This document shows, piece by piece, positions 28,203 through 35,789 of a stretch of DNA of 40,368 bases; position 1 is the first letter of the stretch; every line of letters starts with the position of its first letter. The position numbers and the translations under genes are program-made. Below the pieces are notes generated by a model. It made no database searches. It worked only from the letters and a program-made list of their open reading frames with translations, and was not told where the DNA came from. This DNA comes from Nocardioidaceae bacterium (GTDB taxonomy: Bacteria > Actinomycetota > Actinomycetes > Propionibacteriales > Nocardioidaceae). The DNA lies in contig JAQSWV010000024.1 of assembly GCA_029266455.1 (NCBI GenBank), positions 1 through 40,368 on the forward strand, given 5' to 3'.

Positions 28203-29667
28203 CGGCCACCGCCCCGGTTCTCCGGGGGTCGCCGGCGGCACCCAGCCCGCCGTCCGGGCCCCACCGGGCGACGCCGACCCCGCCGAAGTACATGGAGTGG
28301 GCCGGCATGGCCAGGTCGGGCCACCCCAGGTCGGCGGGCAGGACCAGGTCCTCCTCGTGGTCGACGCGAACCGGCGGATCCAGCCGCTCGCGGACGCGCA
28401 CGTGCACCCGGGGGTGGGCGACTGCGTCGGCGAGCTCGAGACCGCCGTTCACGTGCAGCGCCAGCACCTGCGCGATGGCGGTGGGGATGCGGTCGGAGCC
28501 AGGGGACCCGATCGCAAGCACCGCCCCGTCGGATGGCCGCCGCCCGACCGTGGGCGCCATGTTCGAGGTCATCGGGTCGCCGGGACTGAGGTCGGAGAAC
28601 CCGGCGGGCAGCAGCTCCTGCTCACCCAGGCAGTTGTTGAGCCAGATCCCTGTTCCCGGAGCCAGCACCCCGGACGTGTACCCGGACGACACGGTCACCG
28701 CGCAGGCCGTGCCCTGGTCGTCGACCACGGACACGTTGGCGGTGCCGGGCGAGGTCAGGGCGGCAGGATCGGCGCCGAGCACCTCGTGCTGGACCGTGAC
28801 CAGGTGGCGTAGGTCGTCCTCGTCCCAGCTGCCCGACGCCGGCCGCTCGCCCAACCGCGAGAGGATGGCCACCGTGGCCATGCCGCCGCGCGCCGGGCCG
28901 GGGTTGACGGCCAACCTCCATCCGCCCATCTCGAGCTCCAGGGCCGGACGCTCCACCGCCTCGTACGCTGCCAGGTCGGCCATGGTGAGCGCGCCCTCGT
29001 GCTCGGCCATGTCAGTGGTGATCAGTCGCGCCAGCTCGCCGGTGTAGAACGCGTCGACGCCCTCGGTGGCGATCAGCTCGAGCGAGTCGGCCAGATGCGG
29101 GACGCGGATGGTCGAACCGAACGGCACCAGGGCGCCCGAATCGTCGTGCAGGACGGCGCGGCTCTCGGGATGCCAGCCGAACACGAGGTCGTGCACGTAC
29201 TCGAGGTAGTGGTGGGTGGCCTGGCCGATCGTGAAGCCGTCACGGGCGGCCTCGACCGCCTGGCCGACCACATTGCGCCACGGAGCCTGACCGTGGCGGC
29301 GCGAGGCGAGGTCGAGCGCGCGCAAGGTCCCCGGTACGGCCACCGAGCCGTGCCCGATGGTCATGGTGGTGCCACCGCCGTAGGGGGTGTAGATGTCCCA
29401 CACGCCCCGGCCGAGGCGTCCGGGGGGCAGCCCGGCGCCGGGTACGCGGACCCAGCCGTCGATGGTGACCGGCGCGGAGCCGTCCGCCGGCTGGATGGTG
29501 ACGAACCCGCCCGAGGCCAGGGAGACCAGACCCGGCTCGGTCACCATGGTGACGAGCGCCGCGGCCAGCGCGGCATCGACGGCGTTCCCACCGTCGGCGG
29601 CCGCCCTGGTGGCAGCGGCAGCGGCCAGCTGGTTGGGCGCGGCCACTGCGATCCGGGTCGACGTCAC
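28174..29667 (-). CDS. Gamma-glutamyltransferase-family (Ntn-hydrolase) protein
   Basis: 497 residues from a GTG, shorter than typical GGT (about 560-600) and without a signal peptide, so probably cytosolic. GGNAVDAALAAAL, EPGLVSLASGGF and GSPGTANVSVVDDQG identify the family; Thr309 is the expected self-cleaving catalytic Thr. Several substrate-binding signatures differ: the usual DxRE motif is TIDGWVRVPG, the Ser-Ser pair is TSNM (367-370), and GSPGG is GSPGSDRI (387-394). A related acylase/amidase activity is as likely as glutathione hydrolysis. Converges on the ABC operon. Confidence 0.88.
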   Translation of the reverse strand: MTSTRIAVAAPNQLAAAAATRAAADGGNAVDAALAAALVTMVTEPGLVSLASGGFVTIQPADGSAPVTIDGWVRVPGAGLPPGRLGRGVWDIYTPYGGGTTMTIGHGSVAVPGTLRALDLASRRHGQAPWRNVVGQAVEAARDGFTIGQATHHYLEYVHDLVFGWHPESRAVLHDDSGALVPFGSTIRVPHLADSLELIATEGVDAFYTGELARLITTDMAEHEGALTMADLAAYEAVERPALELEMGGWRLAVNPGPARGGMATVAILSRLGERPASGSWDEDDLRHLVTVQHEVLGADPAALTSPGTANVSVVDDQGTACAVTVSSGYTSGVLAPGTGIWLNNCLGEQELLPAGFSDLSPGDPMTSNMAPTVGRRPSDGAVLAIGSPGSDRIPTAIAQVLALHVNGGLELADAVAHPRVHVRVRERLDPPVRVDHEEDLVLPADLGWPDLAMPAHSMYFGGVGVARWGPDGGLGAAGDPRRTGAVAVSEGRTPSR

Positions 29668-29745
29668 GCCGCGACGCTACCGGCGGGGTGCCGAGGCGTC
29701 GCGGTGCGGCCGGTCGCGGCGGTCCGGGCGGGCGTCACCGCGGAG

Positions 29746-29790
29746 CCCGGGCGCACGCCCGGGTGCGCCCGGGTGCGCCCGGGTGCGGAC
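29746..29790. repeat. Inverted plus tandem GGGTGCGCCC repeats
   Basis: CCCGGGCGCA (29746-29755) pairs perfectly with TGCGCCCGGG (29764-29773) around an 8-base loop. The decamer GGGTGCGCCC is tandemly repeated at 29761-29770 and 29771-29780, with a third partial copy after it. It lies between the divergent gamma-glutamyltransferase and SRPBCC genes, so it would sit in or next to their promoters. Confidence 0.6.
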
Positions 29791-29817
29791 GAGGGCCGAT
29801 CGGCGTAGATGTGGGGA

Positions 29818-30231
29818 ATGGGAACCTATGAGCAGAGCGCAGACATGTCCGTACCCCCCGACCGGTTGTTCGCCTATCTGGCCGAGGTGGACCACCTGCC
29901 CGAGTACATGCCGCGCATCACCCAGGCACATGCCGTCGACGGTGGGGATGCGGTCGACGTGACGGCGGAGATCGACCCGCCGGACGCGCCGGCGCAGACC
30001 GTCCAGGGCGAGGCCTGGCTCCGGGTGCGGGAGGAGGGACGCAGCCTTGCCTGGGGCTCCGAGGGCGAGAACAACTACTCCGGTGAGCTCGACGTGGAGC
30101 CGGCCTCCGCCGGCTCCCGGCTGACCGTGCGGCTGCACACCGAGCGGGCGGAGGGCGGGCAGATCGACGCCTCCCTGCGCGAGGTTCTCGACAGGGTCAA
30201 GGAGCTGGTGGAGAACGAGGGGGTCGCCTGA
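29818..30231 (+). CDS. SRPBCC (START-like) family protein
   Basis: 137 residues, one helix-grip domain of the polyketide cyclase/dehydrase type: DRLFAYLAEVDHLPEYMPRI at the N-terminus, alternating strands, and a long C-terminal helix (SLREVLDRVKELVENEG). Such proteins bind hydrophobic ligands; no catalytic residue can be proposed. The ATG at 29818 is preferred to the one nine bases upstream because the N-terminus MGTYEQSADMSV fits the family; GGGGA precedes it closely. Confidence 0.87.
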   Translation: MGTYEQSADMSVPPDRLFAYLAEVDHLPEYMPRITQAHAVDGGDAVDVTAEIDPPDAPAQTVQGEAWLRVREEGRSLAWGSEGENNYSGELDVEPASAGSRLTVRLHTERAEGGQIDASLREVLDRVKELVENEGVA

Positions 30232-30273
30232 CCGGGACGGCGGCGGAAGGGTGTCACACGGTCCCGTGCTGAG

Positions 30274-31281
30274 TCACCAGCGGTGGTGCACGTGCGCGCG
30301 GATCTCGCGGTCGTAGAGGTCGCGCAGGGCATCCTGCAGGTCGGGTGTCAGCGGTGGCACCCACGCGGCCTCGGCGTTGGCACGTGCCTGCTCGGCCGAC
30401 CTGGCACCCGGGATCACCGTGGTGACACCCGGCTGGTCCACGATCCAGCGCAGCGCCAGCTGAGCCGTCGTCGTTCCGGCCGGTGTGAGGTCCGCCACCT
30501 GCTGGGCGGCTCGCACCCCCACGTCGAACGGCACGCCGCTGAACGTCTCACCGACGTCGAAGGCGCCGCCGTCCCGGTTGAACGTCCGGTGATCGTCGGC
30601 GGCGAACGTCGTGTGCTCGTCGTACTTACCGGACAGCAGCCCGCTCGCAAGCGGGACCCGGGCGATGATGCCGACCCCTGCCGCGGCAGCCTCCGGCAGC
30701 ACCCGCTCGAGCGGCTTGCGCCGGAAGGCGTTCAGGATGATCTGCACACTGGCCACGTGCGGACGGGCGATGGCGGTCAGCGCCTCGTCGACGGTCTCGA
30801 CGGACACGCCGTACGCGGCGACGACGCCCTCGGAGACCATGGTGTCCAGGTGGTCGTAGATCCGATCGTCGGAGTAGACCGACGTTGGCGGGCAGTGCAG
30901 CTGGACGAGGTCGATCCTGTCGACCCCGAGGTTGCGCCGGCTGCGGTCGAGCCAGCCCCGGAAGGCGTCGAGGGTGAAGGCCGACGCGTCGAAGGGGTCG
31001 GCGCGACGGCCCATCTTCGTGGCCACCACCAGGTCGACGTCGGTGCGGTCGGCAAGGACCTTGCCGACCAGCTGTTCGCTGCGGCCGTCGCCGTAGACGT
31101 CAGCCGTGTCGAGGAACGTGACGCCCGCGTCGATGGCAGCGTTGAGCACGCCGATCGCGTCCGACGGCTCGACATCGCCCCAGTCAGCACCGAGCTGCCA
31201 GCAGCCCTGGCCGATCACGGACACCTCGCGGCCGGACCGGCCGAGCGTGCGGCGCTCCATCTGGGACTTCGTGGTCGGCAT
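30274..31281 (-). CDS. Aldo/keto reductase
   Basis: 335 residues, NADPH-dependent oxidoreductase of the AKR fold. The catalytic tetrad is visible as Asp and Tyr in FLDTADVYGDG, Lys in VVATKMGRR and His in DLVQLHCPP. The cofactor-binding C-terminal segment is TTVIPGARSAEQARAN. The natural substrate cannot be predicted. The ATG at 31281 lacks a clear Shine-Dalgarno; a second in-frame ATG (MERRTLG) 21 bases downstream is possible. Converges with the SRPBCC gene. Confidence 0.94.
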   Translation of the reverse strand: MPTTKSQMERRTLGRSGREVSVIGQGCWQLGADWGDVEPSDAIGVLNAAIDAGVTFLDTADVYGDGRSEQLVGKVLADRTDVDLVVATKMGRRADPFDASAFTLDAFRGWLDRSRRNLGVDRIDLVQLHCPPTSVYSDDRIYDHLDTMVSEGVVAAYGVSVETVDEALTAIARPHVASVQIILNAFRRKPLERVLPEAAAAGVGIIARVPLASGLLSGKYDEHTTFAADDHRTFNRDGGAFDVGETFSGVPFDVGVRAAQQVADLTPAGTTTAQLALRWIVDQPGVTTVIPGARSAEQARANAEAAWVPPLTPDLQDALRDLYDREIRAHVHHRW

Positions 31282-31385
31282 GAATGGGAGCCTAGGTGGT
31301 CCGGCTCTCGGTTCCGGCTGCGGGTGGTGATACCGCGGAATCACTTCATCCGGCGGCCCAGCCGGCACCGATGCGGGTCGCGGGT

Positions 31386-31754
31386 TCAGCCGGGGCCGCG
31401 GTGCCAGCGCACTGGTCCGGCGCGTAGCGGTGGCTCGGGTTGGACCCCACGCGTGGGCCGCACCACCGGGCCGGGGGCTGGTGGCCGTGCCGTGCGGAGA
31501 CCTGGCCCGGGCGCGCTCGACAGCCGCCCTGACCGCTGGTGGTAGCGGGCCCGCCGTTCGGGGTCCTTGAGCAGCAGGTAGGCGGCGATGACCCGCCGCA
31601 ACGCAGAGTCCGCGGCCGCCGGGTCCGCACGGAGGTCACGGGTGTCCGGATGGTGCTGCCGCAGCAAGGACCGGTACGCAGACGTGACCTCGGCCTGACT
31701 GGCATCCGGCGCCAGGCCGAGCACGTCGTACGGGTCAGGCGTTGCGCCGGTCAT
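31386..31754 (-). CDS. Small J-domain protein
   Basis: 122 residues. The N-terminal J domain (about 6-75) contains the HPD motif at 35-37 (LRQHHPDTRD) and the helix IV pattern DPERRARYHQRSG. The rest is a Pro/Arg-rich disordered tail with no G/F region, zinc finger or substrate-binding domain, so it is not DnaJ itself but a dedicated Hsp70 co-chaperone. It lies downstream of hsp20 and a small gene on the same strand, consistent with a heat-shock unit. Confidence 0.85.
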   Translation of the reverse strand: MTGATPDPYDVLGLAPDASQAEVTSAYRSLLRQHHPDTRDLRADPAAADSALRRVIAAYLLLKDPERRARYHQRSGRLSSAPGPGLRTARPPAPGPVVRPTRGVQPEPPLRAGPVRWHRGPG

Positions 31755-31902
31755 GACCTTCTCCGTGCCATCTCAGCGGCCCTCAGCGGCCCCCAGCCGC
31801 CCCCAGCGGCCCTCAGGGGCAGGTGGTGCTCGGTGCTCTGCGGTCCCGGCCGGCGGTTGCCGACCGGGACCACAGGCGCTCGGAATGGAGCCTCGCCCGA
31901 CG

Positions 31903-32214
31903 TTACGGAGGAGAGCGCTGCCGCGGGTTGGTACCGGTGTGTCGCGAGCGGACGGTCGGACGTGGACCGCCGGATCGGCTCGGCGATCGGGGACACCGCC
32001 GGTCCGGCCGGCTCGCCTGCCGCCGTCTGCGGGGAGGGCTCGGCGGGGTCGGCCACTCGGCGGCAACGATGGCGTCGAAGGCCGCGTGCAGCAGCTGGTC
32101 GTCGGCGCACACGATGTCCGCGAACTGCGCGACCGCCTCCTGCTCGGCGGCGCGCTGGACGCCACGCCAGCAGACGCCGCCCCCCACCTGTGCTTCCCCG
32201 GTCCGCTTGGCCAC
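31903..32214 (-). CDS. Small protein of unknown function between hsp20 and the J-protein gene
   Basis: 103 residues from a GTG 18 bp after the hsp20 stop. The convincing part is an acidic amphipathic helical core (about residues 22-54) including AVAQFADIVCADDQLL and AAFDAIVAAEW, unlike the Arg/Pro/Ser noise of the other frames. The C-terminal half is Pro/Arg-rich and disordered. The Shine-Dalgarno is weak (GGGAA). I do not recognise a named family. The remaining 31755-31902 before the J-protein gene shows nothing I can interpret. Confidence 0.5.
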   Translation of the reverse strand: MAKRTGEAQVGGGVCWRGVQRAAEQEAVAQFADIVCADDQLLHAAFDAIVAAEWPTPPSPPRRRRQASRPDRRCPRSPSRSGGPRPTVRSRHTGTNPRQRSPP

Positions 32215-32231
32215 TGCCGTTCCCGCGTGCG

Positions 32232-32654
32232 TCAGGCGTTGATGGCCTCGCGGCCGCTCTCGCTGCTGCTGACCGTGATCTTGCGAGGCTTGGCCCGCTC
32301 CGCCACGGGGATGCGCAGACTGAGCACGCCCGCGTCGTAGCTCGCGGCGATGTTCTCGGTGTCCAGGGTGTCGCCCAGGATGAGCTGGCGGCTGAACACC
32401 CCGCGTGGGCACTCCGCCGCGACCATCTCCTGGTCGCCGGAGCGAGCCGGGCGCTCGGCCCGTACGGTCAGCACGTTGCGCTCGACGTCCACGGCGATCG
32501 AGTCGGGGCTGACGCCGGGCAGGTCGAGCTCGACGACGAACTCCTCACCCTCGCGCCACGCATCCATCGCCATCGCCGCCGGCCGCGTGGTGGTGCCGAA
32601 GATGTGCTCGGCGAAGCGGTCGAGGTCACGGAACGGGTCGGTGCGCATCAGCAT
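32232..32654 (-). CDS. Hsp20 (alpha-crystallin) small heat shock protein
   Basis: 140 residues, ATP-independent holdase. Short N-terminal arm [20 protein letters not shown], then the alpha-crystallin domain (about 40-130): [29 protein letters not shown] and [15 protein letters not shown], with the C-terminal extension KPRKITVSS. The GGAGG nine bases before the ATG at 32654 fixes the start; the open frame upstream lies in the promoter region. Divergent from an HspR-like MerR regulator, which probably controls it. Confidence 0.94.
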   Translation of the reverse strand: MLMRTDPFRDLDRFAEHIFGTTTRPAAMAMDAWREGEEFVVELDLPGVSPDSIAVDVERNVLTVRAERPARSGDQEMVAAECPRGVFSRQLILGDTLDTENIAASYDAGVLSLRIPVAERAKPRKITVSSSESGREAINA

Positions 32655-32748
32655 CGTTGTCCACCTCCATCGACAGAGTCGGTGCTCCGGCCCGCCGCCA
32701 GGAGAACCTGGACCGAGACCAGAGATCTGTGACGGCGGATCTAGATTT

Positions 32749-32778
32749 TTTGTATCACACGTGACAGTGTTGGTGCAA
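32749..32778 (-). promoter_or_regulatory. Candidate hsp20 promoter with internal dyad
   Basis: On the minus strand TTGCAC (32773-32778) and TACAAA (32749-32754) are separated by 18 bp in the only AT-rich patch nearby. The spacer holds TCAC-GT-GTGA (32755-32764), a small dyad adjacent to the -10 where a MerR/HspR-type repressor could bind. No match to the classic HspR HAIR sequence was found. Confidence 0.35.
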
Positions 32779-32814
32779 GACATACCAGCGTGAGGATCGT
32801 CGTACGGAGGGATA

Positions 32815-33204
32815 ATGGGCACCGATCCGTCCGGACCCGCGCCCTCGGGCCACGAGAGCGACCGCGGCGTCTACGGGATCTCGGTGGCAGCCGACCTGGT
32901 GGACATGGGTACGCAGAACCTGCGGCTCTACGAGCGTCGGGGGTTGCTGGAACCGGACCGGACCGACGGCGGTACCCGACGCTACAGCGAGCAGGACCTG
33001 GCCCGGCTGCGCCGCATCGGCGAGCTGCTCGACGCCGGTCTGAACCTGGCGGGAGTGGCCCACGTGCTCGAGCTCGAGTCGGACAACGCACGGCTGCGCG
33101 ACGACAACGCCCGGCTGCGGCACATGCAGCCCGCGGACAGGCCGGTGATCGACGACTCGGCGGGTGGCAGCGATCCGCACGCCGCGGCACCCTGGGATCG
33201 ATGA
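32815..33204 (+). CDS. MerR-family regulator, HspR-like
   Basis: 129 residues. MerR winged helix-turn-helix at about 19-88: [20 protein letters not shown] then [12 protein letters not shown] and [16 protein letters not shown], the order typical of HspR. A C-terminal leucine-rich coiled coil ([18 protein letters not shown]) mediates dimerisation. There are no cysteines for metal sensing. GGAGGG lies a few bases before the ATG. Divergent from hsp20 and overlapping the next small gene, so a local repressor or activator of the heat-shock unit is the likely role. Confidence 0.91.
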   Translation: MGTDPSGPAPSGHESDRGVYGISVAADLVDMGTQNLRLYERRGLLEPDRTDGGTRRYSEQDLARLRRIGELLDAGLNLAGVAHVLELESDNARLRDDNARLRHMQPADRPVIDDSAGGSDPHAAAPWDR

Positions 33205-33416
33205 GCGACTCCGGGATGGACAGTCCGGCGCCGGACCCGGTCGAGGTCCTCGAGCGCTGGCATCAGTCCGGTGCCGAGTGGCAGGTGCTGACGAGGTCCT
33301 CGTCGCAGGTCACGGTCGTGTTGTACCGGTGCGACGGGGTCGAGGAGGATCGGCTCGTCTCGAGCGATCCCGCCCTGCTGTCGTTCCTCGCCGGCCGTAC
33401 CAGCAGTACCGCCTGA
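33201..33416 (+). CDS. Small acidic protein co-translated with the MerR regulator
   Basis: 71 residues; the ATG overlaps the MerR stop (ATGA, 33201-33204). It has a helix DPVEVLERWHQSGAEWQVL followed by a beta hairpin (SQVTVVLYRCDGVEEDRLVS) and a final helix with DPALLSFLAGRTSS. Compact, with one Cys and two Trp. I do not know a function; similar small proteins occur in other actinobacteria. An accessory to the regulator or chaperone unit is inference from position. Confidence 0.78.
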   Translation: MSDSGMDSPAPDPVEVLERWHQSGAEWQVLTRSSSQVTVVLYRCDGVEEDRLVSSDPALLSFLAGRTSSTA

Positions 33417-33450
33417 CGGAGCCCACCGACCCGCCACACCGTGCCGTCAC

Positions 33451-33801
33451 TCAGTGCAGTGCGACGGTGAGCAGCACAACGGCGTCTGTACGGGCGACGA
33501 GCGCGTGCCGCCTGGACGGTATGGCGGTGATCTGCCCCCCGACGACGGTCAAGCGGTCGGCGCCGGCTGTCAGCTCGACCTCTCCGGACAGCACCTGCAA
33601 GGTCGCGGCGGGTGGCGCCTCGTGCTCGGCGAGCTCGGCCTTCTCCGCGAGTGCGATGAGTGTCGCCCGCATGGAGGGTCCCGTGAGGATGGTCTTTCCG
33701 GCCCGGTGCGCGTGACGTGTCCTCGCCTCGGCGAGCAGCGCATCTGCCAGGTCGGCCAGCGTCAGGGCTTCGCCGACGCACGTCTCCTGAGTGTCGCTCA
33801 T
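33451..33801 (-). CDS. Cupin-domain protein
   Basis: 116 residues. A helical N-terminus (TLADLADALLAEARTRHAHRAG) precedes a single cupin barrel: TLIALAEKAELAEHEAPPAATLQVLSG-type strands (positions about 48-75), then LTAGADRLTVVGGQITAIPSRRHALVA. Only one His (AEHEAP) and the later RRHA are candidate metal ligands, fewer than in catalytic cupins. The start has GGAGAGG upstream of the ATG at 33801. Function unknown; possibly small-ligand binding. Confidence 0.84.
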   Translation of the reverse strand: MSDTQETCVGEALTLADLADALLAEARTRHAHRAGKTILTGPSMRATLIALAEKAELAEHEAPPAATLQVLSGEVELTAGADRLTVVGGQITAIPSRRHALVARTDAVVLLTVALH

Positions 33802-33974
33802 CGTCCTCTCCTCTCCCACCCGGTGGGTCATCACCAGGCAGCGATCGGTTGGCGGGATCCAGACCGAGTCTGGCAGCGTTGCGGCGCTGTCGTCGTCGGC
33901 TCGTGCGGGTCGAGGCTGTCCTTGACGCCCGAATGCGCCAGACTCGGCACAGCAGCCGAGCGCAGGAGACCGTG

Positions 33975-34259
33975 ATGTCAGTCCAGGGCGACCATGTGAC
34001 GTCGCGACCATCACCAGAGGACAGGGATGACCGCGGTCTCTGGCAGGTCGCCCTGGGTGCCGTTCTCGCCGTGCTGGCCCCACTCGCCGGGTTCCTCGGC
34101 GGCTCCATGCAGGGGTCTTCGGGCACCGCCGTTGATGTCGATCCGCTGCTTGCATGGCTGATCGGCGGGCTGGCGGTCGGTGGCATCGGCGTCGTGATCG
34201 CCTGCCTCGGCGGGCTGCGTTGGCACCGGTCCAACCGTCACCGGCAGCTGTCGCAGTAG
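33975..34259 (+). CDS. Small membrane protein
   Basis: 94 residues with two hydrophobic helices (about 25-44 and 60-82), a polar N-terminus rich in Asp/Ser/Arg and a basic tail WHRSNRHRQ. AGGAGA lies six bases before the ATG. Divergent from the cupin gene and converging with the SPFH gene. No family recognised. Confidence 0.7.
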   Translation: MSVQGDHVTSRPSPEDRDDRGLWQVALGAVLAVLAPLAGFLGGSMQGSSGTAVDVDPLLAWLIGGLAVGGIGVVIACLGGLRWHRSNRHRQLSQ

Positions 34260-34281
34260 CCGGGATTGCCCGCAGCCGGCA

Positions 34282-35139
34282 TCAGCCGTTGCCGGGCAGC
34301 GACCCGTCGACCGCGTCCACCTCGGCGACCGATGCTGCTCCGTTCGCCGTGTGCGGCGCAGCTCCGGGGGTGGCCCCCTGATCCTGCCTGATGGCTGACA
34401 GGAAGGGACCGACGATGTCGAGGGGGAGCGGAAAGACCACCGTCGAGTTCTGGTCGGCTCCGAGCTCCAGCAGTGTCTGCAGGTACCGCAGCTGGAGCGA
34501 CGCCGGGCTCGCAGAGAGGGTGTCCGCTGCCTGGCGGAGCTCATCCGAGGCCTGGAGCTCGCCCCGGGCGTTGATGATCTTCGCCCGCCGCTCACGTTCG
34601 GCTTCTGCCTCCCGCGCCATCGCCCGTTGCATGGCCTCCGGAATCTCCACGTCCTTGATCTCGACGACCTCCACCTGGACCCCCCACGGTCCGGTCTGGT
34701 TGGCGATGCTGTCGCGCAGGTCCTCGTTCAGGTCCTGCCGATGCGCCAACAGGGTGTCGAGATCGGCCCGCCCGACGACGGAGCGCAACGTGGTCTGCGC
34801 GATCTGCGACGTGGCGACGGCATAGTTCTCGACGGACATCACGGCTCGGACGGGGTCGGTGACCTTGAACATCACCACCGCGTTGACGCGTGCGGGCACG
34901 TTGTCCTTGGTGATGACCTCTTGCGGGGGGATCATCAGGGTGACGACGCGCAGGTCCACCCGGATCAGCTTCTCGAATCCCAGCATCACCAGCTTGACAC
35001 CCGGCTCGAGCGGTGGGCGAAGGCGCCCCAACCGGAAGGCAACGCCGCGCTCGTACTCGCGCAGCACCCTCAGGGACATCACCAGGTAGGCGACGAGAAC
35101 GACGACGACCGCGAGGACGAGGAACCCAGCGAGGCTCAT
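34282..35139 (-). CDS. SPFH/stomatin-like (slipin) membrane protein
   Basis: 285 residues. N-terminal hairpin helix (about 5-25), then the band-7/SPFH domain: LREYERGVAFRLGR, PGV, VTLMIPPQEVITKDNV and TTLRSVVGRADLDTLL, followed by a coiled coil (AMQRAMAREAEAERERRAKIINARGE region) and a C-terminal oligomerisation part. Stomatins scaffold membrane microdomains and modulate membrane complexes. The ATG at 35139 has AGGAG nine bases upstream and overlaps the stop of the preceding gene (ATGA), so it is the third gene of the norB unit. No partner NfeD-type gene is adjacent. Confidence 0.93.
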   Translation of the reverse strand: MSLAGFLVLAVVVVLVAYLVMSLRVLREYERGVAFRLGRLRPPLEPGVKLVMLGFEKLIRVDLRVVTLMIPPQEVITKDNVPARVNAVVMFKVTDPVRAVMSVENYAVATSQIAQTTLRSVVGRADLDTLLAHRQDLNEDLRDSIANQTGPWGVQVEVVEIKDVEIPEAMQRAMAREAEAERERRAKIINARGELQASDELRQAADTLSASPASLQLRYLQTLLELGADQNSTVVFPLPLDIVGPFLSAIRQDQGATPGAAPHTANGAASVAEVDAVDGSLPGNG

Positions 35140-35789
35140 GACGGTGTGCTCCTTTTCCATTCCGGCTGCGACGCCGACTCCGGCTTGGGGGACGGGAAGG
35201 ATCCCCACCGAGTGGCGAACCGATCCGACGGCTCGGCCGGGAGGCCGAGGGCCGGCTGCCGGGCTACGTGGTCCGGGAATCCGGCCGGCGACCGGCGCAG
35301 ATGCCGCCAGAGCGGCCAGCTGGCTACCGCGGCGAGCAAGGAGGCCAGCACGAGCGCGCCGGCCTCCGCGACAGGACGACCCACCGCGAGGGCGAGGGGG
35401 AGCAGGACCGCAAGCGCAGTTGCCGAGCACGCGATGCCGCGGTGGAAGCGTCCGGCTTCCGAGTGCGGCCACGGGTCGACGTTGCGAATGACCTCGCGCC
35501 CGCTGTCCGACCCGGTGCATGCCTGCTTGACCGGACAGCTGTTGCAGACCGTGGGGTTGGCGCGGTAGCGCATCACCCGGTTCTCCGGGTCGAACGCCTC
35601 GGGCCAGAGCCACTGGTCTTCCGGACACACCCACGCGTCGTGATCCTCGTGGTAGCGGAAGGTGCCGCTCCGCCAGTCGGTGGTGTGTCGCGACGCACGT
35701 CTGGCGAGAAGGTCCAGTCCGTACGCGGCCGCGACGAGGAACGCCGCATAGGCCGACCCGAGCCACACCGTTGTGCTGAGGTCACCCAT
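35136..35789 (-). CDS. Membrane protein with conserved-looking cysteine cluster, norB-linked
   Basis: 217 residues, not recognised. TM helix at about 9-28, a cytoplasmic or periplasmic domain (30-115), then two TM helices (about 118-137 and 142-160) and a Pro/Ser-rich tail. The middle domain has WVCPEDQW (Cys55) and VCNSCPVKQAC (Cys82, Cys85, Cys91) plus His47, His50 and His109, which could hold zinc, heme or an Fe-S cluster. The start overlaps the norB stop by 8 bp and the stop overlaps the SPFH start by 4 bp. A nitric oxide reductase accessory or electron-transfer role is inference. Confidence 0.85.
   Translation of the reverse strand: MGDLSTTVWLGSAYAAFLVAAAYGLDLLARRASRHTTDWRSGTFRYHEDHDAWVCPEDQWLWPEAFDPENRVMRYRANPTVCNSCPVKQACTGSDSGREVIRNVDPWPHSEAGRFHRGIACSATALAVLLPLALAVGRPVAEAGALVLASLLAAVASWPLWRHLRRSPAGFPDHVARQPALGLPAEPSDRFATRWGSFPSPKPESASQPEWKRSTPS

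Noticed and set aside
26900-29047. Plus-strand 715-codon frame across the second ABC gene and into the gamma-glutamyltransferase gene
   Set aside because: Shadow frame of the ABC gene with Arg/Gly/Pro-rich noise.
30233-30266. CGGGAC/GTCCCG as terminator between SRPBCC and aldo/keto reductase genes
   Set aside because: Six-bp arms with a 22-base loop are too weak to call.
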